Assembly (NCBI RefSeq): GCF_024054565.1
Contig: NZ_JAMXLR010000043.1
Location: 97,501-140,002, forward strand
Reading direction: 5' to 3'
DNA: 42,502 bases
Origin: Aeoliella straminimaris
Lineage (GTDB): Bacteria > Planctomycetota > Planctomycetia > Pirellulales > Lacipirellulaceae
Below, piece after piece: positions 26,655 through 35,200 of this stretch. The stretch's first letter is position 1, and the number at the start of each line of letters is the position of its first letter. Under the pieces are notes generated by a model that made no database searches, was not told where the DNA came from, and saw only the letters and a program-made list of their open reading frames with translations. A program made the position numbers and the translations under genes.

Positions 26655-26830
26655 CGCAATATCCGTATGTTTGAGAGTTGACATAAGCGCGTAGGCTGCC
26701 ACAGCAACCTCGCATGCTTTGGTATTACGGAACAATGATGCCAATCGTTCACACGGCGAACGAATTGAGGGTCAGCGCACGGCAACACCTCAAGCATCGC
26801 CGATACCCATGTAGAAACTTACAGCGACGA

Positions 26831-27544
26831 CTAGTCCTCGGCTTCCACTGTCTTGGCCTCAGCTGTCTTGGCCTCCGCCGGTTTGACTTCATCCGATTTT
26901 TCTTTGGCAGGCTCTTGCGGCTTGTCGGATGCGGCTTCTGCTTTGGCATCGCCACGCTCTGCCAACTTGCCTTTCGGAATGAAGTCGAGCGACACGCTAT
27001 TGATACAGTATCGCTGGCCGGTAGGCTGGTCGGGAGCGTCCTGGAACACATGGCCCAGGTGACCGTCGCACCGCGCACAAGTTACTTCGACCCGTACCAT
27101 GCCGTGCGAGTAGTCGGGAGTTTGTACAACACGATCTCCCGCCTTGGCGGCGTAGAATGCGGGCCAGCCGCAACCGCTGTTGAACTTGGTATCCGATTCG
27201 AACAGTACGAGCCCACACGCAGCACAGGCATATGCTCCGGCCTCGAAGTGCTCGTCGTACTTGCCGGTGAATCGCCGCTCGGTACCTTTCTGGCGGAGTA
27301 CCTGGTACTCCTGTCTGGTGAGCTCCTTTCTCCACTGCCGTTCGGTCTTTTTGACTTTCTCAATCAGCTTCTTGTCCTCTACCGATTTCTCGTCTGAGGA
27401 CTTGGGTTCAGAGGGCTTGGAGTCAGGCATGGTGTTGCGTTCGTCGACGATGGGATGAACGGGAAGAGTCGCGGTGGGGGGCATCTTGGCTTCGCAGCCA
27501 ACGAGCAGGGCGACTAAAGGCAGGTAGATTACGTAGTTTCTCAT
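26831..27544 (-). CDS. msrB: lipoprotein peptide-methionine (R)-S-oxide reductase MsrB
   Basis: A 237-residue protein reducing methionine-R-sulfoxide in proteins. The N-terminus YLPLVALLVGC is a lipoprotein signal, so the enzyme is predicted to act outside the cytoplasm. After a 50-residue charged linker comes the MsrB domain: LTRQEYQVLRQKGTERRFTG, YACAACGLVLF (first zinc pair), SGCGWPAFY, VTCARCDGHLGHVF (second zinc pair), and GQRYCINSVSLDF with the catalytic Cys. The C-terminus is a lysine/glutamate/alanine-rich tail with EAK repeats (PAEAKTAEAKTVEAED), an addition not seen in typical MsrB. It may share oxidative damage repair with the DsbD-type protein, though they are not adjacent. Confidence 0.92.
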   Translation of the reverse strand: MRNYVIYLPLVALLVGCEAKMPPTATLPVHPIVDERNTMPDSKPSEPKSSDEKSVEDKKLIEKVKKTERQWRKELTRQEYQVLRQKGTERRFTGKYDEHFEAGAYACAACGLVLFESDTKFNSGCGWPAFYAAKAGDRVVQTPDYSHGMVRVEVTCARCDGHLGHVFQDAPDQPTGQRYCINSVSLDFIPKGKLAERGDAKAEAASDKPQEPAKEKSDEVKPAEAKTAEAKTVEAED

Positions 27545-27856
27545 GGCTTTTTAGCTTAGCACCTGGGAAAACGTAGAGGTAGATCTTCATAAAACGCTAC
27601 GCTGCAAGCCCCCAGTTGGCAAGCCCGATTGGGCCATTCTGACGGTTTGCACACGGGATTTTCCGCTCCGCGGTTTGCATCCCCCGTACCGCAGCGATAC
27701 CGTTAGGAGTAGCTGCGAAGCTGGCCCCCGGACGTAAGTGTCGGCCTCATTTGGCGTTACCAGGGGCGGCTTGGGGAATAAACTGCGACACTTTAGTCGA
27801 AGGGGCTGCCGAACAGGTCGATCGACTGTCGGTTTCACCCAGCCAAGGAGCGAGGT
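27545..27856. other. upstream region of the DUF1598 gene
   Basis: A 312-bp gap between the divergent MsrB and DUF1598 genes. GGAATA (27775) and GTCG (27796) are spaced like an ECF-sigma promoter (GGAAY-N16-GTC), about 57 bp before ATG 27857. This is weak evidence. No gene is visible. Confidence 0.3.
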
Positions 27857-29461
27857 ATGTCTACAACTCGTGCTACCGCCCAACTGCTTTCGCTGATCTT
27901 CCTCGCGGTGGTGCTGCAGCCTTTCGCCAGCGCCCAGCCAAACGCATTCATTCCTGGCATCAACGGTCCAGGCGGTGGCGGTGCCTTGTTCCCGCCTCTA
28001 GGTGGACAGCAAGGTGGTCAGGGCTTCGGCCAGACAGGCCAACAAAATCAGGGGAACGCCTTTGGCGGCGCGCAGAACGCCGACTTCGATTCGCTGATGG
28101 ACCTGATTATTTCCACCGTGGCATCCGACTCCTGGGTGGAGAACGGTGGTCCCGAAGCCGAGATTCGTCCGTTTCCCAACGGGGTGTGGGTCGACGCCGC
28201 GGGTCTGCTGCAAGAATACGAGTCGCAAGGCAAGATCGAACTCACCTCGCTGCGAGCGCCGGCCGTTCCCTCCGAAGTGGCTTCGGAGAACCCACGAGAG
28301 CCTGCCAAACTGCGGTGCGTGTCCTTACCCCGACTGGAAGCCGCCATCTATTTCAACATGCGAGACAGTAAGCCACTCGACGAATCGATGCTGGCGCTCG
28401 CAGGACTGAGGCGCGTAGAGTACGTCTTCGTTTATCCCGAGTTGGGCGACGTAGTGCTGGCCGGCCCCGCGGGCGATTGGCGGCTCGACTCGCAGCACCG
28501 TTTGGTCTCGACCGAAGATGGCACGCCTGTCGTCCGGCTCGACGATCTGCTGACACTCTTGCGTCGCGAACGATCGAACGACCACAAGGCGTTTGGGTGT
28601 TCGATTACCCCCCGCCAGGACAATCTGGCCTCCACGCAAGAGTTCCTGCAACAATCGGCGACTAAACCACTGAAGCCCGGCCGCAGGGCGCGGGAAAAGT
28701 GGCTGGAAGAACTGCGTAGCACCATGGGCCGGCAAGACATCGAGGTATTCGGGCTCGATCCCGGCACCCATGCCGCCCATGTGCTGGTGAAGGCCGATCA
28801 CCACATGAAACGAATCGGCATCGGCCTGGAGGATGGCACGCCCGGCGTGGAGAGCTACCTCGATACGATTGTCCGCGAAAAGCAGGGCGAGCAACCGCTT
28901 AATGTGCTCCGCTGGTGGTTTTCGGCCAATTATAAAGGTGTTGCCCGCAACTCCGATGGCTCGGCCTACGAATTGTCGGGCCAGGGCGTGGAGGTGCTGA
29001 GTGAGAACGAGATGCTCACCAAACGCGGCGAGCGGATTCATACCGGGCAAGCGGACGACGCTACCCAGCAGTTCGCGCATCAGTTCACCAACGAGTTTGG
29101 CGAACTGGCCAAGAAGTATCCGGTGTACGGCGAGCTGCGCAACCTGTTCGACTTGGCCATCGTGGCCGCGATGCTAGACTCGCAGGACTTGTACGCCACG
29201 GCCGGCTGGCAGCCCCTGCTCTTCCTGGATGCGGACCACCTGCCACTGCCGAAGTACTTCGCGCCGCGCGAAGTGGATACCATTCTCAATCACCGACTGG
29301 TCGACAAGACCAAGGTGCTAGCCGCCGTGAGCGGCGGCGTTTGGGTCGACAGCCAAGGCGTGTTGGCTCAGCACGTCGAACCAAGTGAGAAACTGGACTA
29401 CCACCGCAATCAAGCGCCACCCGAGCTGACCGCCGGTCAGTGGTGGTGGGATTTAGAGTAA
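27857..29461 (+). CDS. exported DUF1598 protein
   Basis: A 534-residue exported protein with AAGGAG (27845-27850) before ATG 27857. Residues 1-27 are a signal peptide (LLSLIFLAVVLQPFASAQ). A glycine/glutamine-rich low-complexity stretch follows to about residue 73. The main part (LRCVSLPRLEAAIYFNMRDS, LAGLRRVEYVFVYPELGDVV, LAGPAGDWRL) matches DUF1598, a planctomycete family of unknown role. GVWVDAAGLLQ in the N-terminal part and GVWVDSQGVLAQ near the C-terminus are similar, suggesting paired modules. Most DUF1598 proteins are predicted to be surface-located; no activity is known to me. A DinB-family gene starts 22 bp later. Confidence 0.8.
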   Translation: MSTTRATAQLLSLIFLAVVLQPFASAQPNAFIPGINGPGGGGALFPPLGGQQGGQGFGQTGQQNQGNAFGGAQNADFDSLMDLIISTVASDSWVENGGPEAEIRPFPNGVWVDAAGLLQEYESQGKIELTSLRAPAVPSEVASENPREPAKLRCVSLPRLEAAIYFNMRDSKPLDESMLALAGLRRVEYVFVYPELGDVVLAGPAGDWRLDSQHRLVSTEDGTPVVRLDDLLTLLRRERSNDHKAFGCSITPRQDNLASTQEFLQQSATKPLKPGRRAREKWLEELRSTMGRQDIEVFGLDPGTHAAHVLVKADHHMKRIGIGLEDGTPGVESYLDTIVREKQGEQPLNVLRWWFSANYKGVARNSDGSAYELSGQGVEVLSENEMLTKRGERIHTGQADDATQQFAHQFTNEFGELAKKYPVYGELRNLFDLAIVAAMLDSQDLYATAGWQPLLFLDADHLPLPKYFAPREVDTILNHRLVDKTKVLAAVSGGVWVDSQGVLAQHVEPSEKLDYHRNQAPPELTAGQWWWDLE

Positions 29462-29483
29462 CGACAACACCACCCGAGGCGAG

Positions 29484-29969
29484 ATGTTCCAGCGCGAAAC
29501 ACACCTGAATCAGTTCCTGATGGGCTACCTCGATAAAGTCGTAGCCGACATTCCCAACGACCGCATCGCCGAGCGGGGCGCCGGTGGTGGACACCCACCC
29601 GTGTGGATCCTGGGCCACCTGGCAATTGTCGGGGAAATGGGGCAGATGCTACTGGGTGGCGCGCTCGAGCATCCCGAGTGGTTTCCCATCTTCGGACCGG
29701 GTTCCAGCGACGAAGTGCAGGGGGCGGACCGGTTTTCCAAGAACGAGCTGATACAGGTGATCCACACCGCCTATCCCAAAGTCTGCGAGTTGGCTGCCGC
29801 CACGCCGCCAGAGCGACTTGAGCAACCGCACGGATTCGAGCTCTTGAACGACACGGCTATCAGCACGGTTGGCGACCTCACCACTCATGGGCTGACGGCT
29901 CACTTTGCATTCCACCTCGCACAGCTTTCCGCGTGGCGACGTGCGGATGGCAAAGGTCCGATTATGTAG
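29484..29969 (+). CDS. DinB-family putative metal-dependent protein
   Basis: A 161-residue four-helix-bundle protein. GHPPVWILGHLAIVGEMGQM supplies a first His, and the C-terminal helix HGLTAHFAFHLAQLSAWRR carries the H-x-x-x-H-x-x-Q pattern of the DinB superfamily, whose members bind a metal with three histidines. DinB relatives include thiol transferases (mycothiol- or bacillithiol-dependent) and proteins of unknown role. GAGGCGAG precedes ATG 29484. It starts 22 bp after the DUF1598 gene and its stop overlaps the convergent ApbE gene by 8 bp. Its function cannot be narrowed. Confidence 0.78.
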   Translation: MFQRETHLNQFLMGYLDKVVADIPNDRIAERGAGGGHPPVWILGHLAIVGEMGQMLLGGALEHPEWFPIFGPGSSDEVQGADRFSKNELIQVIHTAYPKVCELAAATPPERLEQPHGFELLNDTAISTVGDLTTHGLTAHFAFHLAQLSAWRRADGKGPIM

Positions 29970-31074
29970 CTGGCGAGCTCTCGCCCAAGTTGTAAGTCCG
30001 CAGGCGAACCTCCCCCGGCCGCTCGGCAGGAAGGACCAGTACTGCTTGAACCTCGGGGTGGGCCGCACAGTACGTGGCCACCTGCTCTTCGCCCATTACG
30101 TAGAACGCCGTCGACAAAGCGTCTGCCAACGCCGCGGTCGGCGCGGTTACCGTGGCCGAGTGCATGGCCTCGGCAGGCCAGCCGGTACGAGGGTCGATCA
30201 AGTGCCCGTACCGCCGTCCGCCGAGCACAAACGACTGCGTTGCCGAACCGGAGGTTGACAGCGCCTGGTCTACCAGCACGAACTCGGCGACCACCTGCTG
30301 CGGCCGCAGTGGGTGACGCAATCGGACCGTCCAGCCACGTTCGCCAGTTCGATGGCCACGGGCCAGCAGAGAACTCCGCCCTCCGTGCATCGAGAAGTTC
30401 TCGACTCCTTCATCTGACATCAGCTCCGCCGCTCGATCCAGGGCATAACCTTTGCCGATGCTGTTCAGGTTGATCTCAATTTCCGGCTTCTCGAAGTGAA
30501 TGGCGCCGCGCTGCCTATCCAGTTTCACATGTTGCCAACCAACCTGTTTGCGAGCCGCTTCGATCTGTTCGTCGCTGGGCAGCCGTCCCCGCCGGCGATC
30601 GAAACCCCACGCTCGCGAGAGGGGGCCACCGGTGATGTCGAACGCCCCTTGGGTTTCGTGATACAGCCGGTCGGCAACCACCAGCACTTCGAATAACCGG
30701 GGTTCCACCTCCACCCAATCGCTGCCGGCCTGGTAGTTGATGTCGATCACTTCGCTCGACTCGCGATACACGGTCATCTGCGTTTCAAGTTCGTCCACTA
30801 GATCGAGCGCCCGCATGGCTGAGCCCGACTGAGTCGACTCACGGGCGCGGTCGGCGTTCAGTCGCACTTCAAAATCGCAGGCCATGGCCCGTCGCCGGAG
30901 CGAAACGACATAGCTGGCCGCCTGTGAGGCCTCGGTGGTAAGTTGGGCGGGCACCAGGGCGTCGGCAAATTCTGCCACCTGTCCCGCCACGCGCAGCAGG
31001 GCGTCACCCGCCACTTGGCCTGCGGAGCGTCCCGTGAGAAAATCGCGTCGATGGGAGGAACGTTTTTCACTCAT
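29962..31074 (-). CDS. apbE: ApbE-family FAD:protein FMN transferase
   Basis: A 370-residue enzyme that attaches FMN to Ser/Thr residues of redox proteins, for instance subunits of NQR or RNF complexes. ATG 31074 is preceded by GGGG and a TATAAT box. HRRDFLTG near the N-terminus is a twin-arginine-like pattern, suggesting export, though the hydrophobic segment after it is weak. The family motifs are present: AMACDFEVRL, INLNSIGKGYALDRAAE, FSMHGGRSSLLARG, GHLIDPRTGWPAE (FAD binding) and ALADALSTAFYVMGEEQ. No target flavoprotein gene is near. It overlaps the DinB gene at its 3' end. Confidence 0.92.
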   Translation of the reverse strand: MSEKRSSHRRDFLTGRSAGQVAGDALLRVAGQVAEFADALVPAQLTTEASQAASYVVSLRRRAMACDFEVRLNADRARESTQSGSAMRALDLVDELETQMTVYRESSEVIDINYQAGSDWVEVEPRLFEVLVVADRLYHETQGAFDITGGPLSRAWGFDRRRGRLPSDEQIEAARKQVGWQHVKLDRQRGAIHFEKPEIEINLNSIGKGYALDRAAELMSDEGVENFSMHGGRSSLLARGHRTGERGWTVRLRHPLRPQQVVAEFVLVDQALSTSGSATQSFVLGGRRYGHLIDPRTGWPAEAMHSATVTAPTAALADALSTAFYVMGEEQVATYCAAHPEVQAVLVLPAERPGEVRLRTYNLGESSPAT

Positions 31075-31080
31075 CCCCAC

Positions 31081-31086
31081 ATTATA
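31081..31086 (-). promoter_or_regulatory. TATAAT -10 box directly upstream of apbE
   Basis: A perfect TATAAT on the minus strand ends 6 bases before ATG 31074, the same distance as at 24511. Transcription would begin at or near the start codon, unless the GGGG in between is used as ribosome-binding site of a longer transcript. Confidence 0.45.
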
Positions 31087-31177
31087 GGCACCCACCGGTT
31101 GTAGAGGCACCAACAGCCGGCTTGTAGCAACGTCCCCCTGCCCTGTGGTGCCGGAACTCGAACGGTCAGACGGTCGC

Positions 31178-32524
31178 ATGTCTCAGCTCATCATCAGTGT
31201 TTCTGGACTTCGTGGCATTGTGGGCGAGACGCTCACGCCCGACTTGGCGGCTCGTTATCTGGGGGCCTTCGCCACGGGACTGCCCCGCGGCCCCGTAATG
31301 CTCTCCTACGATGGCCGCTCCACGGGGCCGATGCTTACGCAGGCTGCGCGAGCGGCCCTGGTAGCGACCGGACACATGGTGATCGACGCCGGACCGTGTG
31401 CCACGCCGACGACGGGCGTGCTCGTCCGCCACTATCACTGTGTGGGGGGGGTGCAGATCTCTGCCAGCCACAATCCTGCCGAATACAACGGCATCAAGCT
31501 GTTCGGTCCCGATGGTCGCGTGATCCCAGCCGACGAAGGGGAGCATGTTCGCCGGCGGTTCGAAACCAACGAACTTCAATGGGCGACCTACGACGAAGTT
31601 GGCGAGATCGAGGAATTGGCCGACGCCACCAGTGCCCACTGGGATTTGATTGAACCGTTGGTAGACGTTCAGCGCATACGCTCGCATCGGTTCCGGGTGC
31701 TGTTGGATTCGAATCACGGCGCGGGAGGCGTCCTCGGGAGTCACGTCCTGGAGAAGCTTGGCTGCGAGGTGATTCACCTCGGCGCCGAACCCACCGGCAA
31801 GTTCCTGCACACGCCCGAACCCACAGCCGAGAACCTGCAAGAGGTGTGTAAGCTTGCGGCCAAAGAGAAGGTCGCCATCGCCTTTTGCCAGGACCCCGAT
31901 GCCGACCGGCTGGCCATCATCGACGAGAACGGAAGATACGTCGGCGAGGAGTACACGCTGGCCCTGGCCGTCGATCATGTCTTGCGACAAACACCTGGCC
32001 CCGTGGTGACCAACTGTTCGACCAGTCGAATGACCCAGGACCTGGCCGAGAAGTACGGCGTGCCCTACCATCGCTCGGCAGTGGGCGAGGCCAATGTCGT
32101 TGACAAAATGCTGCACGAAGAGGCCGTGATCGGGGGCGAAGGCAACGGCGGCGTTATCCATCCAAAGGTAGTTGGTGTACGTGACAGCATGGTTGGCATG
32201 GCCCTGATGCTCGACGCCATGGCCGAGCGGGACCTCCCCATCAGCGGACTGGTGGACGAACTGCCCAGCTATGCCATCCACAAGGCCAAGGTTGCCATGC
32301 CGGCCGACGCCGTATCGACCGCCACGTTCAAGCTCGAAGCCCACTTCCATTCGGCCAAACCCGACCTGATGGACGGCTTGCGACTCGATTGGAACGACCG
32401 CTGGCTCCTGGTGCGAGCCAGCAACACCGAGCCAATCGTCCGCATCTTCGCCGAAGCCCCCACGGCCCATGAGGCGAAACAGCTGTGCGACGAAGCGGCC
32501 ACCGTGATGAAGCAAGTGCTATGA
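31178..32524 (+). CDS. phosphoglucosamine mutase / phosphohexomutase family
   Basis: A 448-residue alpha-D-phosphohexomutase. I use ATG 31178, giving MSQLIISVSGLRGIVGE, the usual start of the family. Catalytic Ser lies in ISASHNPAEYNGIKLF; metal-binding aspartates in DPDADRLAII; sugar-specificity loop as GEGNGGVIHP, and the phosphate-binding loop as RASNTEPIVRIFAE. The GEGNGG loop and overall pattern favour a GlmM-like phosphoglucosamine mutase (glucosamine-6-P to glucosamine-1-P, peptidoglycan and LPS precursor supply), but a phosphomannomutase/phosphoglucomutase role is possible. Its stop overlaps the start of the next gene (ATGA). Confidence 0.9.
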   Translation: MSQLIISVSGLRGIVGETLTPDLAARYLGAFATGLPRGPVMLSYDGRSTGPMLTQAARAALVATGHMVIDAGPCATPTTGVLVRHYHCVGGVQISASHNPAEYNGIKLFGPDGRVIPADEGEHVRRRFETNELQWATYDEVGEIEELADATSAHWDLIEPLVDVQRIRSHRFRVLLDSNHGAGGVLGSHVLEKLGCEVIHLGAEPTGKFLHTPEPTAENLQEVCKLAAKEKVAIAFCQDPDADRLAIIDENGRYVGEEYTLALAVDHVLRQTPGPVVTNCSTSRMTQDLAEKYGVPYHRSAVGEANVVDKMLHEEAVIGGEGNGGVIHPKVVGVRDSMVGMALMLDAMAERDLPISGLVDELPSYAIHKAKVAMPADAVSTATFKLEAHFHSAKPDLMDGLRLDWNDRWLLVRASNTEPIVRIFAEAPTAHEAKQLCDEAATVMKQVL

Positions 32525-32886
32525 ACCGCCGCATGCGCTTCTCGACCAAGACCCTCATCTTCGCCGTGGGGGTGGTATCGATATTACTCGCGGCCACTCG
32601 ATTTTGCTTGGTCCGCTGGCCGCAAGCTACGCAATCGTTCCTTGTTGGAGCCGCTGCGTGGGCACTGATGGAGGGCATCTGGCGAGGCACTTCTCACCAT
32701 GGCCTGCCACATAATACGGGTCGGATCGTTGGTTTCTCACTGCTGGGAATGATCCTGATGGTAGCGACCAGGCTCGCTCCATCGTTGCCAATTGCCATCG
32801 CAGGGCTATCGGCGGGCGGGCTTACCTCGTTGCTGATGCATTGCTGGGGAACACGAGTACTAAGTTGGGCCGGGGTCAAAGGCTGA
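32521..32886 (+). CDS. small membrane protein, planctomycete RFSxxTL type
   Basis: A 121-residue protein whose ATG overlaps the stop of the phosphohexomutase gene, implying co-translation. It opens MNRRMRFSTKTLIFAVGVVS, with hydrophobic helices at about 10-27, 39-52 (SFLVGAAAWALMEGIW), 68-84 (IVGFSLLGMILMVATRLA) and 87-106 (LPIAIAGLSAGGLTSLLMHC). No function is known. It converges on the ExoD gene, with 7 bp between stops. Confidence 0.7.
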   Translation: MNRRMRFSTKTLIFAVGVVSILLAATRFCLVRWPQATQSFLVGAAAWALMEGIWRGTSHHGLPHNTGRIVGFSLLGMILMVATRLAPSLPIAIAGLSAGGLTSLLMHCWGTRVLSWAGVKG

Positions 32887-32893
32887 ACCTTGC

Positions 32894-33529
32894 CTACGAA
32901 CCAAAGAACCCGCCCACCCTTTCTACCAGTTGGGGCAGCTTGTAGAGCAGGTAACCGATGCCGCCGGCCGAGATAGCGATTCCAAGCAGTCCCAATAGGC
33001 CATCGCGCGATGTGATCGCCAACCCCAGAAACAGAATCGCGGCGGCAGGCACGGCGGCCAATCCGGGCAAAAGCTCTGCCGGGGGCATCATCAGCGCGAG
33101 CAGAATGCATAGCCCAGCAATTACATGCTCCATCGGACCTTCGACCAGCACCTGGATTCGCTTGCCCAAGAACCCGTCGACCCATTTGGCCCACGGGCGG
33201 CTCTTTTCGGCGGCTTTGAGCACCTTGTCCCGCTTGACACTGCGTTCGCCTATGAAATCGGGCACCCACGGATGGGAGCGGCCAACCAGATACTGACCGG
33301 CGATCAGAATCACTATCAGCCCCATGGTCGTCGGGACACCAGGAATCATCCCCAAGGGTGGTGCGAGCGCAACCAGCGCAGGCAGGATCAACAAAGGACC
33401 GAAGGTACGACCCTCGAAGGCATCAAGGGCTTCGCGTACCGTGACGGTATCGTCTTCGTCCTTAGCCTTATTTTCAAATTGGTCGACGACCTCTGAGAGG
33501 CCCTCGGGCGATCCATCGGCTGCTGGCAT
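32894..33529 (-). CDS. ExoD-family membrane protein
   Basis: A 211-residue integral membrane protein. The motif VREALDAFEGRTFGPLLILP and the segment PGVPTTMGLIVILIAGQYLV are typical of ExoD, originally linked to exopolysaccharide synthesis and alkali tolerance in rhizobia. Hydrophobic segments cover about residues 44-64, 67-83, 134-156 (HVIAGLCILLALMMPPAELL) and 158-200. The biochemical role of the family is not settled. It lies 64 bp downstream of pgk in the opposite sense of numbering, transcribed away from it at its 5' side... it is read on the same strand, after pgk. Confidence 0.85.
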   Translation of the reverse strand: MPAADGSPEGLSEVVDQFENKAKDEDDTVTVREALDAFEGRTFGPLLILPALVALAPPLGMIPGVPTTMGLIVILIAGQYLVGRSHPWVPDFIGERSVKRDKVLKAAEKSRPWAKWVDGFLGKRIQVLVEGPMEHVIAGLCILLALMMPPAELLPGLAAVPAAAILFLGLAITSRDGLLGLLGIAISAGGIGYLLYKLPQLVERVGGFFGS

Positions 33530-33593
33530 CGCTTAGCTCCTGGGTGAGGAAGGGGGGACATCACTACAGAAGCAAGTGGTATGCCAACGGCGA

Positions 33594-34976
33594 TTACTTG
33601 GCCGCCAGACGGAGCGCCACCAGATAGGGCACCGGCTCGCTACCCAAGGCGTTGAGCACTGTGCCACCCGCAGTGAATGTGTGGGTCACCCAGTCGGGCT
33701 CGCCATACTTCTCCAGTGCTTTGCCACCCTCGCCACCGCCGACGTACACCTCGACACCGGCCTGCTTCATCCGCTTGAGCTCGGGAATCCAAGCCTTGGT
33801 GCCGGTTTCGAAACGGGGATCCTCGAACACGCCAAACACGCCATTGTGAAAGGCGACGGCCCCGGCTCCGTGTTTCTCGATAAAAGCTCCTACCGCGTCG
33901 TGGAACTGTTCGATCGACTTCGGACCGATGTCGAGCGCCTGATCCGTGGGCGCAAGCTCGTCAACCGGCTCGCCATCCTGCTTAATCGCGTCGCACGGAA
34001 CGGTGAACGTGATCCCCTTGTCCCGGCCATCGGAAACGATCTCCCGAGCCTGGGCAATGCGGTCGTCGGGAATGAACCACGGCTCGCCCTTGTTAGCCTG
34101 ATCTTCCGCGGCGCCGAGCGAGACCGGCACATCGTCCAGTTGTCCAATCGCCTTGCGAATGGCCATCGCCAAGCTGCCCGAGGCGAAGATCTGCTTGATC
34201 GAACCACGGGCGATCATCGCTTCCATATCGTCCAGCTTGTCGATCTTGATGCCGCTAAACACGGCCAGCGTGGCCTGCAGGCACTTCTGCATCGGACCAT
34301 CGAACTCGCCCGCGGCATACTTGCCGAGCGCCACCTTCTCCATGGCGGCAGGCACCACCACGCTCGAGGCGTCGAGCGAACCGGCGCTGAACGCTTCGTG
34401 CACGTACACGGTGCCGATCTTCTCGGCACATTCGCTAGCGAATTTCGCCAGTTTGGGGGCTAATTCAGGGAGGTCCTCTTTTTTGGCTTTCCAGAGCACT
34501 CGCTCGATGTCGTACTTGCGTGTGTTCTCCAGCACGATCACCCCGCCGGGTTCCATGGCCGCGATAGCCTGGGTGACCGCGGGCTTGATCGTCAGGGTCT
34601 CTTCATCCAGCCAGTCCCCCACGAGCGGCACTTCGCAGCCCAGCAGCGCACCAATTCGCTCGGCAACCTTGTCGAGGCTCTTCTCCGGATCGCGGCCGAT
34701 ATGGCCGAGGATTACCTGCTTCCACCCTCGCTCCTGACCGTACTTCAGCGTGTCGACCATCGAACGCAGGCGAATGTCGCCCTTGCCGATGGCATCGCCC
34801 GGCTTCGCATCTGTATCCCCACGCACCAGCACTACGGTGCCGCTTGGTACGTCGGCCAGCGAGTCCATCCGGGGAACGGCCTTCAGGTAATCCTGCAGTG
34901 TCAGGTCGGGGGCAGCCGCTCGGCCACCCACTACGGTCTCGCACCAAGATTGCATATCGGCGGGGCTAATGGACAT
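33594..34976 (-). CDS. pgk: divergent phosphoglycerate kinase
   Basis: A 460-residue protein with AAAGGAG before ATG 34976; a longer frame to 35132 is not used. It follows the PGK fold order: RGDTDA (52-57, family RVDFNV), GHIGRD (91-96, family HLGRP), ENTRKYD (150-156, family ENVRF), DIGPK (349-353), NGVFGVFE (378-385, family WNGPMGVFE), VGGGEGGKALEKYG (412-425) and HTFTAGGTVLNAL (432-444). Several positions differ from ordinary PGKs. The YVNDAFGTAHRAHAS segment is YVHEAFSAGSLDASS, losing the substrate-binding Arg, and the GGAKVADK loop is SGIKIDK, one residue shorter. It may still transfer phosphate between 1,3-bisphosphoglycerate and ADP in glycolysis, or be a paralogue with altered substrate. 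exoD follows on the same strand. Confidence 0.8.
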   Translation of the reverse strand: MSISPADMQSWCETVVGGRAAAPDLTLQDYLKAVPRMDSLADVPSGTVVLVRGDTDAKPGDAIGKGDIRLRSMVDTLKYGQERGWKQVILGHIGRDPEKSLDKVAERIGALLGCEVPLVGDWLDEETLTIKPAVTQAIAAMEPGGVIVLENTRKYDIERVLWKAKKEDLPELAPKLAKFASECAEKIGTVYVHEAFSAGSLDASSVVVPAAMEKVALGKYAAGEFDGPMQKCLQATLAVFSGIKIDKLDDMEAMIARGSIKQIFASGSLAMAIRKAIGQLDDVPVSLGAAEDQANKGEPWFIPDDRIAQAREIVSDGRDKGITFTVPCDAIKQDGEPVDELAPTDQALDIGPKSIEQFHDAVGAFIEKHGAGAVAFHNGVFGVFEDPRFETGTKAWIPELKRMKQAGVEVYVGGGEGGKALEKYGEPDWVTHTFTAGGTVLNALGSEPVPYLVALRLAAK

Positions 34977-35131
34977 AGAGGGCTCCTTTGTGGTCTCGGG
35001 CGATGTATGAGGGGCGAGCGGCGCACCGGCTGCTCGCAGTGGTGATGCACTTGGATGCGCCGATTGTATAGCGCTATGGCCCGAGGCGCGAAGGTGCCCG
35101 AAAACGCGCTCAATTCTGCCAGTACATAGCA

Positions 35132-35167
35132 CGAGCCGCGACCTTCTCCAGGGAATGTCGCGGCTCG
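35132..35167 (-). other. strong hairpin between the PpiC-like gene and pgk
   Basis: CGAGCCGCGAC (35132-35142) is the perfect reverse complement of GTCGCGGCTCG (35157-35167), an 11-bp GC-rich stem with a 14-nt loop, 34 bp beyond the stop of the PpiC-like gene. No U run follows, so it could be a 3' end stabiliser or a Rho-assisted terminator. Confidence 0.5.
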
Positions 35168-35200
35168 GCAGGTTCGAAATTGTCAGCTTGCGCCACCGGC

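Noticed and set aside
26682..26687. Perfect TTGACA on the plus strand near the HtrA-like gene
   Set aside because: No matching -10 box at 16-18 bp and no plus-strand gene follows.
31166..32515. 449-codon open frame opposite the phosphohexomutase gene
   Set aside because: Antisense shadow: the plus-strand frame has all the catalytic motifs, the minus-strand frame none.
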